Shown piece by piece: positions 51,401 to 61,339 of a stretch of 64,000 nucleotides of DNA. Both the position numbers and the translations under genes were made by a program. The notes beneath the pieces were generated by a model. It saw only the letters and a list, made by a program, of their open reading frames with translations, did not search any database and had not been told where the DNA came from. This DNA is from Ridgeia piscesae (lineage: Eukaryota; Annelida; Polychaeta; Sabellida; Siboglinidae). The stretch's first letter is position 1; each line of letters opens with the position of its first letter. Location of the stretch: the NCBI GenBank assembly GCA_025642075.2, contig JAODUO010000042.1, forward strand, positions 506,001 through 570,000, written 5' to 3'.

Positions 51401-52478
51401 TCATGTTAATCAGTATAAGTTATAACTATTGTAGCGTCCTGACTGCCAATAAATGTTTTATCGATACAGAACTGACTTTGTAATGTTAAACGTCGAATGT
51501 TTATAAGAATCCCGACGCTGTCACTCAAATCGCTGCAAGTGACACCCACCCTTTGACCTTTACCAACTGGGAGCCGTGCACCTGGCTGGGTGTGGTGTTA
51601 GTGGTGTCAACTGATACTGCATTGCGTGATCATGCATTTCCTTCTGGATTTTAGCCACGTCTACAACGGTTTCGAAAACACCTCGTGGTCGATGTGTACA
51701 CAGAGTTAAGCGCCCTTACTGAGTCTATTTTCAACCTCTAAATGGTACATGAAAATATATTTTGACTGACTTTACGCTATAATAGGTATAATTTATACGG
51801 TATAACATGATTTCGCAATAAAAAGAAAAAGCTACAAACGGACCATGTCGCTTTAACAAAATGATACGCAGTGCTGAGACAATTGTGAAGAGACATAAAT
51901 GCAATATTTGGCTTGCATTCTGTCATGTATCTGCAATTGTTGTACAAAGTAATATTCAGCAAAGTTTGACCACTCACCTCCCCTCTTAATTTTAGGCCAA
52001 CCATTGAGGTTTCAATATCCTGCTTAAATCCCAAGTTTGCCACATCAAATTTAGTCCTGAAAAATCAAATAAATCAGTACTTCAGTATTCAGATTTCTGA
52101 TGTTTATTTCTTACTTATTTCGTAGATTGTAGTGATTTGTTTTACAGTATGTTCTATATGAACCGTCCTAATTGGGACTACCCCGTGGTACAGGGTGGTG
52201 TTTTCTTCTGTAAATATAATTATCATTAACTAACTATTCTTATCATGTTGTAATCCCCTTCCATATTGCCTTAAACCAGGCCATCCTTCACACAACAAAG
52301 AAGGTAGATGTGTTTAAAACTATCAAATAACGTTTGCATCTCAGCGAAGAAACATTTAATATATGTTAACTGCCACTGTTATTATAATAATAAAATATTA
52401 CAAAATTCTTCTTTGTTTTATAACTAACTTACTATTAATGTGATAACATCATAGCATCTTACAACAATTCTGTTCCCC

Positions 52479-52530
<52 letters not shown>

Positions 52531-52688
52531 ATGATGATACTGCTGCAGTATTATGACAAACAATATGTTTATTTTATTTCTGTATTTTTATTATGTAATA
52601 ATTTTAATGTTTTACTTTTTAATTTACCTTAACTATTTCTATTTATGCAATTGTCATAATATTATAGAAATAACATAATTAATTATAG

Positions 52689-52723
<35 letters not shown>

Positions 52724-52727
52724 CATA

Positions 52728-52817
<90 letters not shown>

Positions 52818-55800
52818 TATATTTTATTTTATACTAAGTATAACTATTTTTAGTATAATATAAAATTTACCATGTGGTCTGCACTTCAACTAAAGCGGGT
52901 GTCTTTGTATCTGAGATACGGATGGCCAATAGTGCATGTCCCAGTGACAAGACAACCATACCAGACATCTTTAGGTATACGGCCATCTGTCATTCAGAGA
53001 GCATGACCCAGTCATCACAGATGTCACTGACTTAATAGTATATACATGCTGGTACACTGGTGCATAAAGCATATTCCAGTACCTCTGAGTTTGTAACCAT
53101 ATGCCAAGGATGCGTCTAAATCAACGAACATGGAAAGTATTCAGTGTCTTTTGCACATTAGCATACAGATAACAGTACAAGGAGGGTTAAATATCAGAAC
53201 ACGACTCACTTGTCCACAATTAAAAATCCAACGTAGCCTCGATATTTTGATAAGAACGCTTGTATTTCCAGTTTGATCTCATCAACGTTGTCTTTGTCGG
53301 CAATGATTGCGGCTACGTGCATGTCTTTCTGTTCGTAGAAGGTGTGATCACTGCCCGGCAGTACCAACTGGTGGCATAAAACATAACATGACAATCAATT
53401 AGATGCAAAATGTCTGACATGTACAACACTACACAGTGTTGTTAATTGAAGAGTTATTCTTTGTTGTGCAATATCTCATGAACTTGAAAGCAATTCATTG
53501 TCACACTGACAAAAAGCATAGCACCTGCAATTAAATGTACAAGATTTAAGCAGTATTCAACAGTAAGAGAACATTGAAATGTATTTTAAAATGACTAATA
53601 ACTACAGCATATTATAAAACAACTAGTATATTTTATATAATAAAAACCACCAAGACGTTTTTATTGTTAGTCTCTTTTTTGTAATTTCTTTAAAAACGTA
53701 ATCCATTTAGTGTGCATGTTGGCTTGTTGGTGCAAATTAATCATCTACAAAATGATTTTAGGCTAAGCTGAGGAAACTCCAGTGACAAAATGGTACTACC
53801 GGTACTGGCTGTGAAGCAATGTATTAATTTATTGAATGTATTTCATTCTCAGTTTTGTAAATTATATTTAATCAAACTATTTTTTTAAATAATCCATTCC
53901 CTAATCTATTCACACATTACAGAGTTGAATGTCAGTGTACAGGATTTGTGAATGCCAAAATCAACAAAAACGCTAACAAGAATCTATATTCTGATGTTTC
54001 AGGTCATGCCTTTTTAGTCAATGGGTATTTAATCTGTGAAATAAAAAATCAATATCAATTTTTTATTATATATTTATCTAATTGATATAATGATATGGTT
54101 CCCATCATGCAATAGTCATTGATGATTCTACATATAATACATCAGCATGTAACATATCTAGTTTGACATATTCGCTTGTTGGTGCAAATGTTTTATTAAT
54201 GTTCAACTAAATCATCTAACAAAATAAATTACTTCAAGCTACCTACACCTGATCAAAAAGCAGTGACAAGATGGCACATCAAACCTGACACAATGTAGAA
54301 TATTTAGTCTAGAAGGTTAACAGGTCCAGAGAACCTATTGAAGAGACCAATACATATAAATAATAAAACAACAAGATAATAAAATCAACAAGGAAATACA
54401 TACCTGGAGACATAGTTCACGGTTTTGCAAATTACATGATCAATGATCATTGTCAATGATTTAACAAAAAACACCCTTTCCCCAAACTATTCACATATTA
54501 CAGACTTGAAATATATAATTCTATATTTATATAATTTACTCAATATCACAATTATAGATCACATTATGCACTAGTCATTGAGGATTCTACATACAATGCA
54601 TCAGCACCAATCATCTCACAGAACCAACACAGTCCCACACAACCAACATACACAACCCGTAGCACCAACTCACTCACCATGGGTTCGACATCAATGACGT
54701 GCAGGAACCGTGCAAGAGAAAGTAGGTCGATGCTGTCTCGGTACTTCGTCGCACTGCAAGGTTTCTTATCATCCTTCCCTTCCTTACAGTGCAACACCCA
54801 GAATGCAACATTTTCATCTGGCTTATATCCGCTGCAAAATGGCATTATTTAAGTTAGACTGTGTCCTTGTATGCAGCTGGATTTAGATGAGACAGATTCA
54901 AGACTAATTGTATTGTATTTATTCCAATCTAACAGGTTGGTCCAGAGAACTTATTGAAGAGACCAATACATATAAACAATAAAACAACAAGATAATAAAA
55001 TCAACATAAAAACCACACTATATCAAAGATACTAGTCATCATCCGATATAAATATAAATGTTTTAACATTGTAGGTCTCAGTGTTTCAATCATAAGTTGA
55101 CTCAATTAAATACAATATCGTTGAAAATAATATAATTATAAAAACAATGTGAACAATAATCACATTAAAAACCATGTTGATTCTACTATTGGAAATTTTA
55201 AAAGGGGTATTGTTTTGCAGCGATCGTGAAATGAAATTGGATAGCTCCTACAAGAGAGAAAGAATCTAATTGGGAGTGTTCAAACTTGTGTAAGAACATG
55301 AAGTGTGCAACTTCCCCACAATGTTGAAGGGAAGGTAGCCTAAAATGATGTCAAACATCAGGACAGCTTCAGATAAGTACTGTATTTTGGACTTGTAACA
55401 CAGATGTTTAACTATTTTTTTAACTCATTCGATTTTGTCGATAAATATACATTGCTAGGGATTCCAGATTCCATTTAAAAGTGAAACTGACAGTCAGCTT
55501 GACCCTGAGATCTTTTGATAGCAGTGACCCTGGGGAGAAACACGCTTGACATCATATAGCTTCAGATAAGTACTGTATATGTCTTTTTGTTAATAATCTA
55601 CATTACACCGCCGCAACTGTTCTTGTTGCTGGCCACAGCGATGCTGTCTCTGTCGCTTCTGTGTGTGTCATACAAATTAGGCAGTATCTTGTTGTCTAAA
55701 ATATCCCCCCGCAGCCATGTTTCGGTTATTGCAATGAAGTTGTAGCAACGATCGCTAAAGAAAATGTTAAAGTTGTGTAGTTTGCCAACAATGTTCTGGC

Positions 55801-57383
55801 AGAAGAGTTTATGGGTTAGCCGGGTCCTGGGTTGGCATTTACATCTACACACAGCATAAACACAATCGGTAAAAGAACCATCAAGATGAGACTATGTCTA
55901 CACATGTTACTGCCGTGATGTAGACCCAACAGCTTGCACATTCTTCAGGGACACAACACAAACATGCCCTGCTGATTCGGTGCTATATTGAGTCGATTTA
56001 CATTATCAGGCGCAAGAGTGCAACCAAGCGTGACCTTGACAAAGCTGGTGCAGGACATTGGTGGGTCCTCGGTGGGCGATACACAATGTACTGGCAGATT
56101 TTACAATCAAATCAAAAGGTGTTTGGATTATTGAGTAGAATTTCTGCAAAAAACATATCACAAAATTACAGTGTTATATATTTATTTTACAAGCTATCTA
56201 TTTTGTAATGAGTCATAAATATTAACCAGTGTTTAGTAATTTATTTGGCATATATTTAAGTAAATAACAAGATAAGAAATGTCGTCAGCAAAAGAAATGA
56301 CATCGTCACAACATGAAGACATGATAATGTCATCAATGTAAAATAACAACACAATGTCATCAAATGAAGAAGACAATATCATGTCCCCAAAAGAATAAAA
56401 TAAAGACAATGTCATCAACTGAAGAAGACAATATCATGTCCCCAAAGGAAGTAAATAAAGACAATGTCATCAAATGAAGAAGACAATATCATGTCCCCAA
56501 AGGAAGAAAATAGAGACAATGTCATCAAATGAAGAAGACAATACCATGTCCCCAAAGGAAGAAAATAAAGACAATGTCATCAAAAGAAGAAGACAATATC
56601 ATGTCCCCAAAGGAAGAAAATAAAGACAATGTCATCAAATGAAGAAGACAATATCATGTCCCCAAAGGAAGAAAATAAAGACAATGTCATCAAAGGAAAA
56701 AGACAAGACAATCTCACTGATGCAAATAAATAAGGACACATCAAAAAAACAAGATGAGACAATGACAACAAAGAAACAAAACAAGGTAATGTTATTGTGG
56801 CAAACAAGAAAGAAGACGAGATGATGTTTACAGAGAAACAATATGTGATAATGTCAACAATGGAATGTGTCAACGTCGTAGTGTCAATGTTGTACTCACG
56901 GCAAATCCTTGATGCTTTCGACCTCTGTCGTTAGAGCAAACTTAAATTTGTCCTTGAATGCGTAGGCGAGCTCCATCATGATTCGGTGTTCTGTTGGCAA
57001 ACAACATTTGTGTGCACACAGCTAATGGCTTCTCTACCTGGAACTATATCCTCCATGCAACACTCAAGTCAATGTTTATTTATACATGTTAATGTCAATT
57101 TCAAAGTAACAAAAATCTAACAATGATGTGTTTTATAATAGACATTTAAAAATTGTGCCCACATCAGCGAAATATAAATTACTGGAAACTGAATGGTCTG
57201 TTAAGACTGTTGTATATCATGCCACATACATGATATAATAATGATCTGATTGTGTACTAGTGTACGGTATATGAACATCCGCAAAGATACGAGTCTACAT
57301 AATGTATTTTGGTATAAATATAAAATCAGTTCCAACAATTTGTTGCCATAAATATCAAATGCATTGTGTGTGTGTGTGTGTGT

Positions 57384-57454
<71 letters not shown>

Positions 57455-60400
57455 TGTGTGGGTGGTGTGGATGTGTGTATGTGCGTGTGAGCATGTGTGG
57501 TGTAGTCTATTTATCTATAGATTGCTGGTGCATTTTAGCATTACACAATCACTGGTAAGACTAATACTGTGCCTTCGTGACACGGGCAATAGTCTGAGGC
57601 TTTTTATGTGAACTGAATACAGTAGGGCAGGCATACTAGTAGATTCAGTGCTATGATGTTTCTGCAATGTAATGATATATGTTATGCAGAGTGTAGTTGG
57701 CTTAATGATTTTTAGCAATTTTTTCTTACATGCAAAAAAACGTGCTAAATTTGGTCAATATTGATGGGCAGTGCACATGCATGTATTTAAAAAGAGCCTG
57801 AGCTATGTGATTTTGTTGACATTTTATCAGCATATCAGTGACATGACTGCAGTGACTGTGTAGAAATAAAAAAAATTCCCAGGTACAGTTTCTTTAGTCT
57901 GACAAAACGTTAACATGGCCGCCAGTGGGAAAACCAACAGTGCCCTAGACTCACAACAAAGTGTGACCGATGGCTTCTAATGATAGTTAGGTCAATAGTG
58001 CAGGCCACTGAGATTTCCCTGCCATGCATGCATGCACATTTGTGCATGCATGCATGGCAGGGTGGATGTGTGAATACATGTCACCTGTACATTAATGTGC
58101 ATGGAATCCAGACACAATTCCCAAATTGTCTGTTGGGAATCCATGTTTAAGCAATTATTGTTATATCACTCACTCTTATGTAAGTAGTGCTAACTTGTTG
58201 TTAGAGCAATCCTTGTTTGCACTATTCTTGTTGGCGCACCATTCTTGTTAGAGCAATTTTTAGAGCAGGGGACCATATCATTAATATTGTTAAGAGCTCT
58301 TAAACCCGATTTTGACTATAAAATTAATTTTGCTCATTAGTGGTGGTTATGAATACCTCAAAACTTTTAACACCATTACATGCCACTGGGACACTGTTAC
58401 TGTCATGGAAATAGTGTCCACAGTAATATGGCAAATGACAGTTTTGTTTGTGTGAAGAAAAACTCATTTAATTTCACAACAATTTTTTTTTAAGATGTAT
58501 TTTCCTTAAGAGCTCTTTATTATTGTGAAATGGTCATTGAAAAACTCTTATTTAAAAAGAATTCTCTCACCGTAAGTTCCAATGACAGAATGGTAGCTGT
58601 ACACAATATCTTTTTTCCCAATGTTTTTCTGTTCATGATGTCTGCGATTCGTTATACTCTGTAATATTGGCACCTCTTGTAGTAGGACAATCCTGGAATC
58701 AAGCAATGTCAGCATCACACAGCAGTAGTAACACAGCAGTAGTAGTGACACAGCAGTAGTAACACAGTAGTAGTAGTGACACAGCAGTAGTAACTAGTGA
58801 CACAGCAGTAGTAACACAGCAGTAGTAGTGACACAGCAATAGTAACTAGTGACATAGCAGTAGTGATACAGCAGTAGTAGTGACACAGCAATAGTAACTA
58901 GTGACATAGCAGTAGTAACTAGTGACACAGCAGTAGTAACACAGCAGTAGTAGTGACACAGCAATAGTAACTAGTGACATAGCAATAGTAACTAGTGACA
59001 CAGCAGTAGTAACACAGCAGTAGTAGTGACACAGCAATAGTAACTAGTGACATAGCAATAGTAACTAGTGACACAGCAGTAGTAACACAGCAGTAGTAGT
59101 GACACAGCAATAGTAACTAGTGACATAGCAGTAGTAACTAGTGACACAGCAGTAGTAACACAGCAGTAGTAACAGCAGTAGTAACACAGCAGTAGTAACA
59201 CAGCAGTGGTAACACAGCAGTAGTAACACAGCAGTAGTAACTAGTGACACAGTAGTAGTAACACAGCAGTAGTAACATAGAAGTTGTAACATCAGCAGCA
59301 GTATCACAGCAGCAGTAGCACAGCAGTACTAACACAGCAGCAGTAACATAGCAGCAGTACCAGTGGCGCCATGCTGTGGCTCGATGGAACAATGCTACAT
59401 TTGGTATAAAACTGCCAAAAGTATGTATGTAGTATGTACTAAGAAATGTTACCATATTACTAAAAAGGAGTATTTTAACTAATATTAAAGCCTTTAAACA
59501 AATTGTATTACGATTATTAAAATATGGTAAATGTCTGTTGAGTAGACATGTACTTCAAAATGAAATCATCTTCAATATTACGAATTAAATATCGTTCTGT
59601 TACAATTTATTTTTGGAGACAATGTAACTTCTAGGGAAGTGATCAGATGATGGAATGACCATTACTTCTTGCTTTTTAACTTAATTTGTTCAAGTTTTGT
59701 AAAGATAACAACAAGTTCAATAATTAATGCTTATTAAGACGTGACTAAGTTGTTACTTACTGTAATATATTCGAGATGATGGAGTCGAGGTCAAACATGC
59801 TATCCAGTAAAAGTTCAATTAATTCCTTGCCACGTCTGTGTCAATAAGAAAAGGATCAGTATCAATTACGATTTAGCTGAATTAGTGAGTTGTAACCAGT
59901 TTGCCATGCTGTCTTGGAAAGCATAGTATATGTTACAAACTATACATGTATATCACTTATGCAACACACGTCAAAATGTAAATATTTGTTATATATGTGT
60001 TTCACATGTCAGTCACATGGTCAATCATGATGCTTCCCATATTGTACATTCATATGTCATGTTTCCCATGTCAATTTGTGTATTTTGCACCAACTCTAGG
60101 CCAAACATGACATCTAACTTGTGTAGGAGTTGAATTAATTCTGTGACATGTCTGTATCAATAATAATAGTTTCAGTTTCAAGAGGTCTGTTGAAATAACC
60201 CAGTCAAGCTGTGTTAAAAAACATGGTATATGTTACAAAATATACAAAGCATTTCAGGTCAAAGTTAAATTTGAGATGCAGCTGCTTCACAAGTCATGTT
60301 TCCCATATAAAATGTTTACACATGTTTTACATGTATCAGTTCATGTAATAAAATAAAGTTTACTTACTTATGTAATATGTCACTCGTTAAATATTATGAG

Positions 60401-61194
60401 TTTTTTTTCCATGCAACATAATACAATTGTATCTCTAATTGATATGTTAATGCTACATTTACACAAATACATTATATATCGTAGTGGTTAAATGCTAACA
60501 GACAGAGTGGCATCATTAAATGCCATCAATGCAGGGGACACATACACGCACGCACGCACGCATGCACGCACGCATCGCACGCACATACGCACACACACAC
60601 ACACACACACACAATGTTCGCATATGACCTAAATACAAAAGGATTTTTTCAGGGTCAAACTATAGAAAATGTAATCCTCTTTAGCATAGAAATACATAAT
60701 TGTCTACGTTTTAATCTCCATAGTGAAAACTGCAGCACATCTGGAAGCAAAGTTATTTATTGTAGATTTCAAATCTGAAATATTTACCAATGTTAATAAA
60801 CCTTTTAAATTTCATACGTATTTTAATTTATCGCATTTTGCCAGGCATTTTTTTTTCACGGCATGAAATCACTCACCCACTCACTCACTCACTCACTCAC
60901 TCACTCACTCACTCACTCACTCACTCACTCACTCACTCACTCACCCACCCACCCACCCACTCACCCACTCACTCACCCACCCACTCACCCACTCAATCAC
61001 TCAATCACTCACTCTCATTCACCCACTCAATCACTCACTTTCATTCACTCACTCACCCACTCACTCACCCACTCACTCACATGTACATGTTCACATGAAA
61101 GGTTGTGTGTAGTATCTTACCTAAATGTGTAGACAGATTTTGTTATTGCTGGCCGGACACAGAAGTCATGTACTGGATACATGGAACAGTCAAC
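42305..61194 (-). CDS. TXNDC16: Gene B: TXNDC16-like ER thioredoxin-domain protein, exons 3-20 (5' end not found)
   Basis: Exons (minus, 5' to 3'): 61194-61121, 59835-59761, 58692-58571, 56990-56900, 54831-54678, 53367-53210, 52056-51978, 51045-50919, 50463-50293, 48891-48663, 48408-48272, 47604-47520, 47034-46887, 45970-45813, 45709-45613, 44047-43954, 43086-42967, 42486-42305. Phases all join, giving 766 codons plus TAA. Strong TXNDC16 landmarks are [40 protein letters not shown] (sequon and cis-proline region of a thioredoxin fold), [25 protein letters not shown] and [16 protein letters not shown]. The C-terminus is EHTEL, so the last four residues HTEL resemble the KDEL family of ER retrieval signals. 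No CXXC is seen. Exons 1-2 are absent up to 64000: either far upstream or lost. Confidence 0.9.
42967..43086 (-). CDS. TXNDC16: Gene B exon 19
   Basis: 120 bp, phase 1 to phase 1. Acceptor CTGTCACAG|AGG is chosen over the AG at 43112, which would break the alignment. It encodes (K)[19 protein letters not shown], matching QEWKPPLPAYDFLSM of vertebrates, then [13 protein letters not shown]. Confidence 0.85.
43087..43365 (-). other. Intron 18 part: aatgcaggggtac tandem motif
   Basis: Loose repeats of an ~25-40 bp unit around caatgcaggggta/acacattgtttaa continue to 43700 on the far side of the palindrome. No coding content. Confidence 0.6.
43366..43620. mobile_element. Palindromic pair of Penelope-type terminal repeats
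   Basis: The arm 43366-43443 and its inverse 43499-43577 share taacttactttggagcttta, gatgagtatgacg and tttcgaccc. The right flank ends with cttggagccatgaacaatat, the inverse of the sequence at the Penelope element's ends (8738 and 9330). The spacer 43444-43498 recurs at 44601-44653. Confidence 0.75.
43785..43925. repeat. (AAAGGG)n hexanucleotide repeat
   Basis: About 22 units of gaaagg/ggaaag with AAAGAG at both edges, 30 bp downstream of exon 18 (in intron 18). The G-rich strand can form G-quadruplexes. Confidence 0.97.
43954..44047 (-). CDS. TXNDC16: Gene B exon 18
   Basis: 94 bp, phase 0 to phase 1, ATGTTCAAG|GGTC to CCATCAA|GTAAGT. It encodes [20 protein letters not shown], then [11 protein letters not shown]. 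The acceptor lacks a good pyrimidine tract. It is chosen because it gives gap-free alignment with GGQVFAFPS...LVLWLKKLEAG. An alternative at 44132 would add 28 codons in frame. Confidence 0.78.
44601..44653 (+). repeat. 53 bp copy of the palindrome spacer
   Basis: ataacttgcatacaagctgg and ttgttaattaactgacaaaa match 43449-43493 almost exactly, about 1.15 kb away in intron 17. Confidence 0.85.
45613..45709 (-). CDS. TXNDC16: Gene B exon 17
   Basis: 97 bp, phase 2 to phase 0, GGCTGCAG|GGAT to CAAAAG|GTAAGC. It encodes (L)[19 protein letters not shown], then [13 protein letters not shown]. Confidence 0.87.
45813..45970 (-). CDS. TXNDC16: Gene B exon 16
   Basis: 158 bp, phase 0 to phase 2, CTTTCAG|CCAG to ATGGATTT|GTAAGT. 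It encodes [35 protein letters not shown] and NVNYCWMD, aligning with PEITVENLPSYF...LLILFSDG...CWLNL of vertebrates. Confidence 0.92.
45971..46886 (-). other. Gene B intron 15
   Basis: 916 bp, AT-rich, no element recognised. Confidence 0.6.
46887..47034 (-). CDS. TXNDC16: Gene B exon 15
   Basis: 148 bp, phase 2 to phase 0, TTTGGCAG|AGCG to ATGTTT|GTGAGT. It encodes (I)[39 protein letters not shown] and [18 protein letters not shown] is the strand before a thioredoxin-type proline loop. Confidence 0.9.
47520..47604 (-). CDS. TXNDC16: Gene B exon 14
   Basis: 85 bp, phase 1 to phase 2, GTTTCAG|AGAGG to GGCCAT|GTAAGT. It encodes (E)[19 protein letters not shown], then ATGDAAEA. Confidence 0.87.
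47605..48271 (-). other. Gene B intron 13
   Basis: 667 bp, AT-rich with aagtaaaac/taagtaagg-type low complexity near 47880-47920. No element named. Confidence 0.6.
48272..48408 (-). CDS. TXNDC16: Gene B exon 13
   Basis: 137 bp, phase 2 to phase 1, TATTGTAG|ATTA to GATGCAG|GTATTT. It encodes [20 protein letters not shown], then [20 protein letters not shown] is a glycosylation sequon, and VSVLGLF is a conserved TXNDC16 block. Confidence 0.92.
48663..48891 (-). CDS. TXNDC16: Gene B exon 12: thioredoxin-like module whose acceptor seeds the minisatellite
   Basis: 229 bp, phase 1 to phase 2. It joins exon 11 as [20 protein letters not shown] and continues [40 protein letters not shown] and AKEIYSFVK. 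It aligns throughout with the vertebrate module (NCADWSDVCTKQNVTEF...). The acceptor CCTGTTGTAG|TTGATG at 48891 is the first of ~13 near-identical copies, so the exon's first 32 nt lie inside the array. Acceptors further upstream in 43 bp units lead at once to TGA. Confidence 0.92.
48860..49437. repeat. 43 bp minisatellite at gene B intron 11 / exon 12 boundary
   Basis: About 13 units, nearly all 43 bp, more uniform than the array at 1-1998. Each unit carries the pyrimidine tract and AG of the intron 11 acceptor plus the first 32 nt of exon 12. Confidence 0.97.
49438..49560. repeat. Dispersed repeat related to 61400-61500
   Basis: caggactgatcaaagccctt and tccaatcaaacaccatctc also occur at 61431-61500 with small changes. 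Absent from the matching place in gene A, where array and 20 bp repeat abut. Confidence 0.65.
49741..49890. repeat. (CCACA)n then (GCAC)n microsatellite
   Basis: About 20 perfect CCACA units (49745-49843), then gcacgcac to 49890, in gene B intron 11. Confidence 0.97.
49965..50262. repeat. Degenerate ~20 bp tandem repeat, gene B copy
   Basis: Same acacatgacaccagtaactg motif and position as 1999-2485 in gene A, about 14 copies. Confidence 0.9.
50293..50463 (-). CDS. TXNDC16: Gene B exon 11
   Basis: 171 bp, phase 1 to phase 1, GTGACAG|TTCA to GGTCT|GTGAGT. It encodes [20 protein letters not shown], then [20 protein letters not shown] and [11 protein letters not shown]. The acidic segment is of the vertebrate type (QEDED..DDEVAETV). 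The 3' ~125 bp and the adjoining intron are nearly identical to gene A. Confidence 0.93.
50919..51045 (-). CDS. TXNDC16: Gene B exon 10
   Basis: 127 bp, phase 0 to phase 1, TAACTAG|ACAAC to CCCAG|GTACAT. It encodes [20 protein letters not shown], then MTDTENDP. Confidence 0.83.
51359..51852. mobile_element. 494 bp MITE with TTAA target duplication
   Basis: Flanked by TTAA at 51355-51358 and 51853-51856. Ends AGCGACATG...CATGTCGCT. The inverted repeats extend ~75 bp at roughly 80% identity. No coding capacity. TTAA targets occur in piggyBac and Kolobok families, and I cannot choose between them. Gene A intron 9 (about 3275) lacks it. Confidence 0.9.
51978..52056 (-). CDS. TXNDC16: Gene B exon 9
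   Basis: 79 bp, phase 2 to phase 0, TTTTCAG|GAC to GGGGAG|GTGAGT. It encodes (K)[19 protein letters not shown], then GLKLRGE. Confidence 0.88.
52482..52540. repeat. (CTG)n(ATG)n trinucleotide repeat
   Basis: About 13 CTG units followed by six ATG units in gene B intron 8. Gene A has only gttgctgctag at the matching place. Confidence 0.95.
52690..52825. repeat. (AT)n microsatellite block
   Basis: Three AT runs separated by atacatacatag and aaaa, gene B intron 8. Confidence 0.97.
53210..53367 (-). CDS. TXNDC16: Gene B exon 8
   Basis: 158 bp, phase 0 to phase 2, GCCACCAG|TTGG to GTGGACAA|GTGAGT. It encodes [40 protein letters not shown] and LIVDK. Confidence 0.92.
53368..54677 (-). other. Gene B intron 7
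   Basis: 1.3 kb, AT-rich. 54312-54395 (ccagagaac..tattgaagagaccaatacat, ataataaaacaacaagataa) is a copy of the retroposon 3' end at 54938-55005, 0.6 kb away. Confidence 0.7.
54678..54831 (-). CDS. TXNDC16: Gene B exon 7
   Basis: 154 bp, phase 2 to phase 0, TTTTGCAG|CGG to CCCATG|GTGAGT. It encodes [40 protein letters not shown] and [10 protein letters not shown]. Confidence 0.93.
54906..55870 (-). mobile_element. LINE remnant: endonuclease fragment plus 3' end
   Basis: The frame 55852-55598 has [29 protein letters not shown] and SCGGVM, the N-terminal APE-type endonuclease block of CR1/L2-like LINEs (catalytic Glu in TETWL). The reverse transcriptase is missing. The 3' end at 54906-54940 reads ggaataaatacaatacaat on the minus strand, a repeat tail. 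Internally deleted copy in gene B intron 6. Confidence 0.7.
56351..56735. repeat. 55 bp minisatellite, ~6-7 units
   Basis: acaatgtcatcaaatgaaga and atcatgtccccaaaggaaga recur every 55 bp (56406, 56461, 56516, 56571, 56626, 56681). It lies in gene B intron 6 just downstream of exon 6. Gene A has about two diverged units at 7920-8010, so expansion is B-specific. Confidence 0.95.
56900..56990 (-). CDS. TXNDC16: Gene B exon 6
   Basis: 91 bp, phase 1 to phase 2, CCAACAG|AACA to TTGCC|GTGAGT. It encodes (E)[19 protein letters not shown], then [10 protein letters not shown]. Confidence 0.92.
57047..57345. other. ~300 bp B-specific intron 5 segment
   Basis: Relative to gene A (8310-8332), where ctaccggcaactgtagcaataaatatc is continuous, gene B has ~300 extra bases. 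Likely an insertion, but no termini are evident. Confidence 0.5.
57365..57470. repeat. (GT)n(GCGT)n microsatellite
   Basis: GT run with one GA interruption, then gcgtgcgt. Gene A has a short gtgtgtgtgcatgcatgc at 8347. Confidence 0.95.
58020..58059. repeat. Perfect 19 bp inverted repeat, 2 nt spacer
   Basis: tgccatgcatgcatgcaca, spacer tt, then the exact complement. Because ATGCATGC is itself palindromic, the site can fold in several registers. Confidence 0.95.
58571..58692 (-). CDS. TXNDC16: Gene B exon 5
   Basis: 122 bp, phase 2 to phase 1, GATTCCAG|GATT to ACTTACG|GTGAGA. It encodes (Q)[19 protein letters not shown], then [20 protein letters not shown]. Confidence 0.92.
58715..59370. repeat. 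cagcagtagtaaca minisatellite with 73 bp higher-order period
   Basis: Short acagcagtagta-type units are organised in a 73 bp period (starts near 58846, 58919, 58992, 59065) between 58790 and 59210, then revert to simple 15 bp units. Gene B intron 4. Gene A has ~60 bp of related agcagcaatagcatagcaac at 11710-11770. Confidence 0.95.
59761..59835 (-). CDS. TXNDC16: Gene B exon 4
   Basis: 75 bp, phase 2 to phase 2, GACACAG|ACGTG to TTACA|GTAAGT. It encodes (R)[19 protein letters not shown], then ISNIL. Confidence 0.9.
60549..60613. repeat. GCAC/CA microsatellite
   Basis: Short counterpart in gene B intron 3 of the 1.6 kb tract in gene A intron 3. Confidence 0.9.
60870..61081. repeat. (ACTC)n tetranucleotide repeat
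   Basis: actc units, changing to mixed accc/actc/aatc after 60943, 40 bp from exon 3. Confidence 0.97.
61121..61194 (-). CDS. TXNDC16: Gene B exon 3 (first exon found)
   Basis: 74 bp, phase 0 to phase 2, TTGCCAG|GTTG to ACATTTAG|GTAAGA. It encodes [20 protein letters not shown], then VYTF. Confidence 0.9.
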
Positions 61195-61339
61195 CTGGCA
61201 ACAAACATTCAGATTATCCTACCAGTTGACTCAACATTTGTCATCTGAGCTGATACAACCAACTGGTACAATACTTACACAGATTTCATTAAGTTTATCC
61301 AGATGATTCCTTTGGTTCAACCCCAACTTGGGATTGTAA

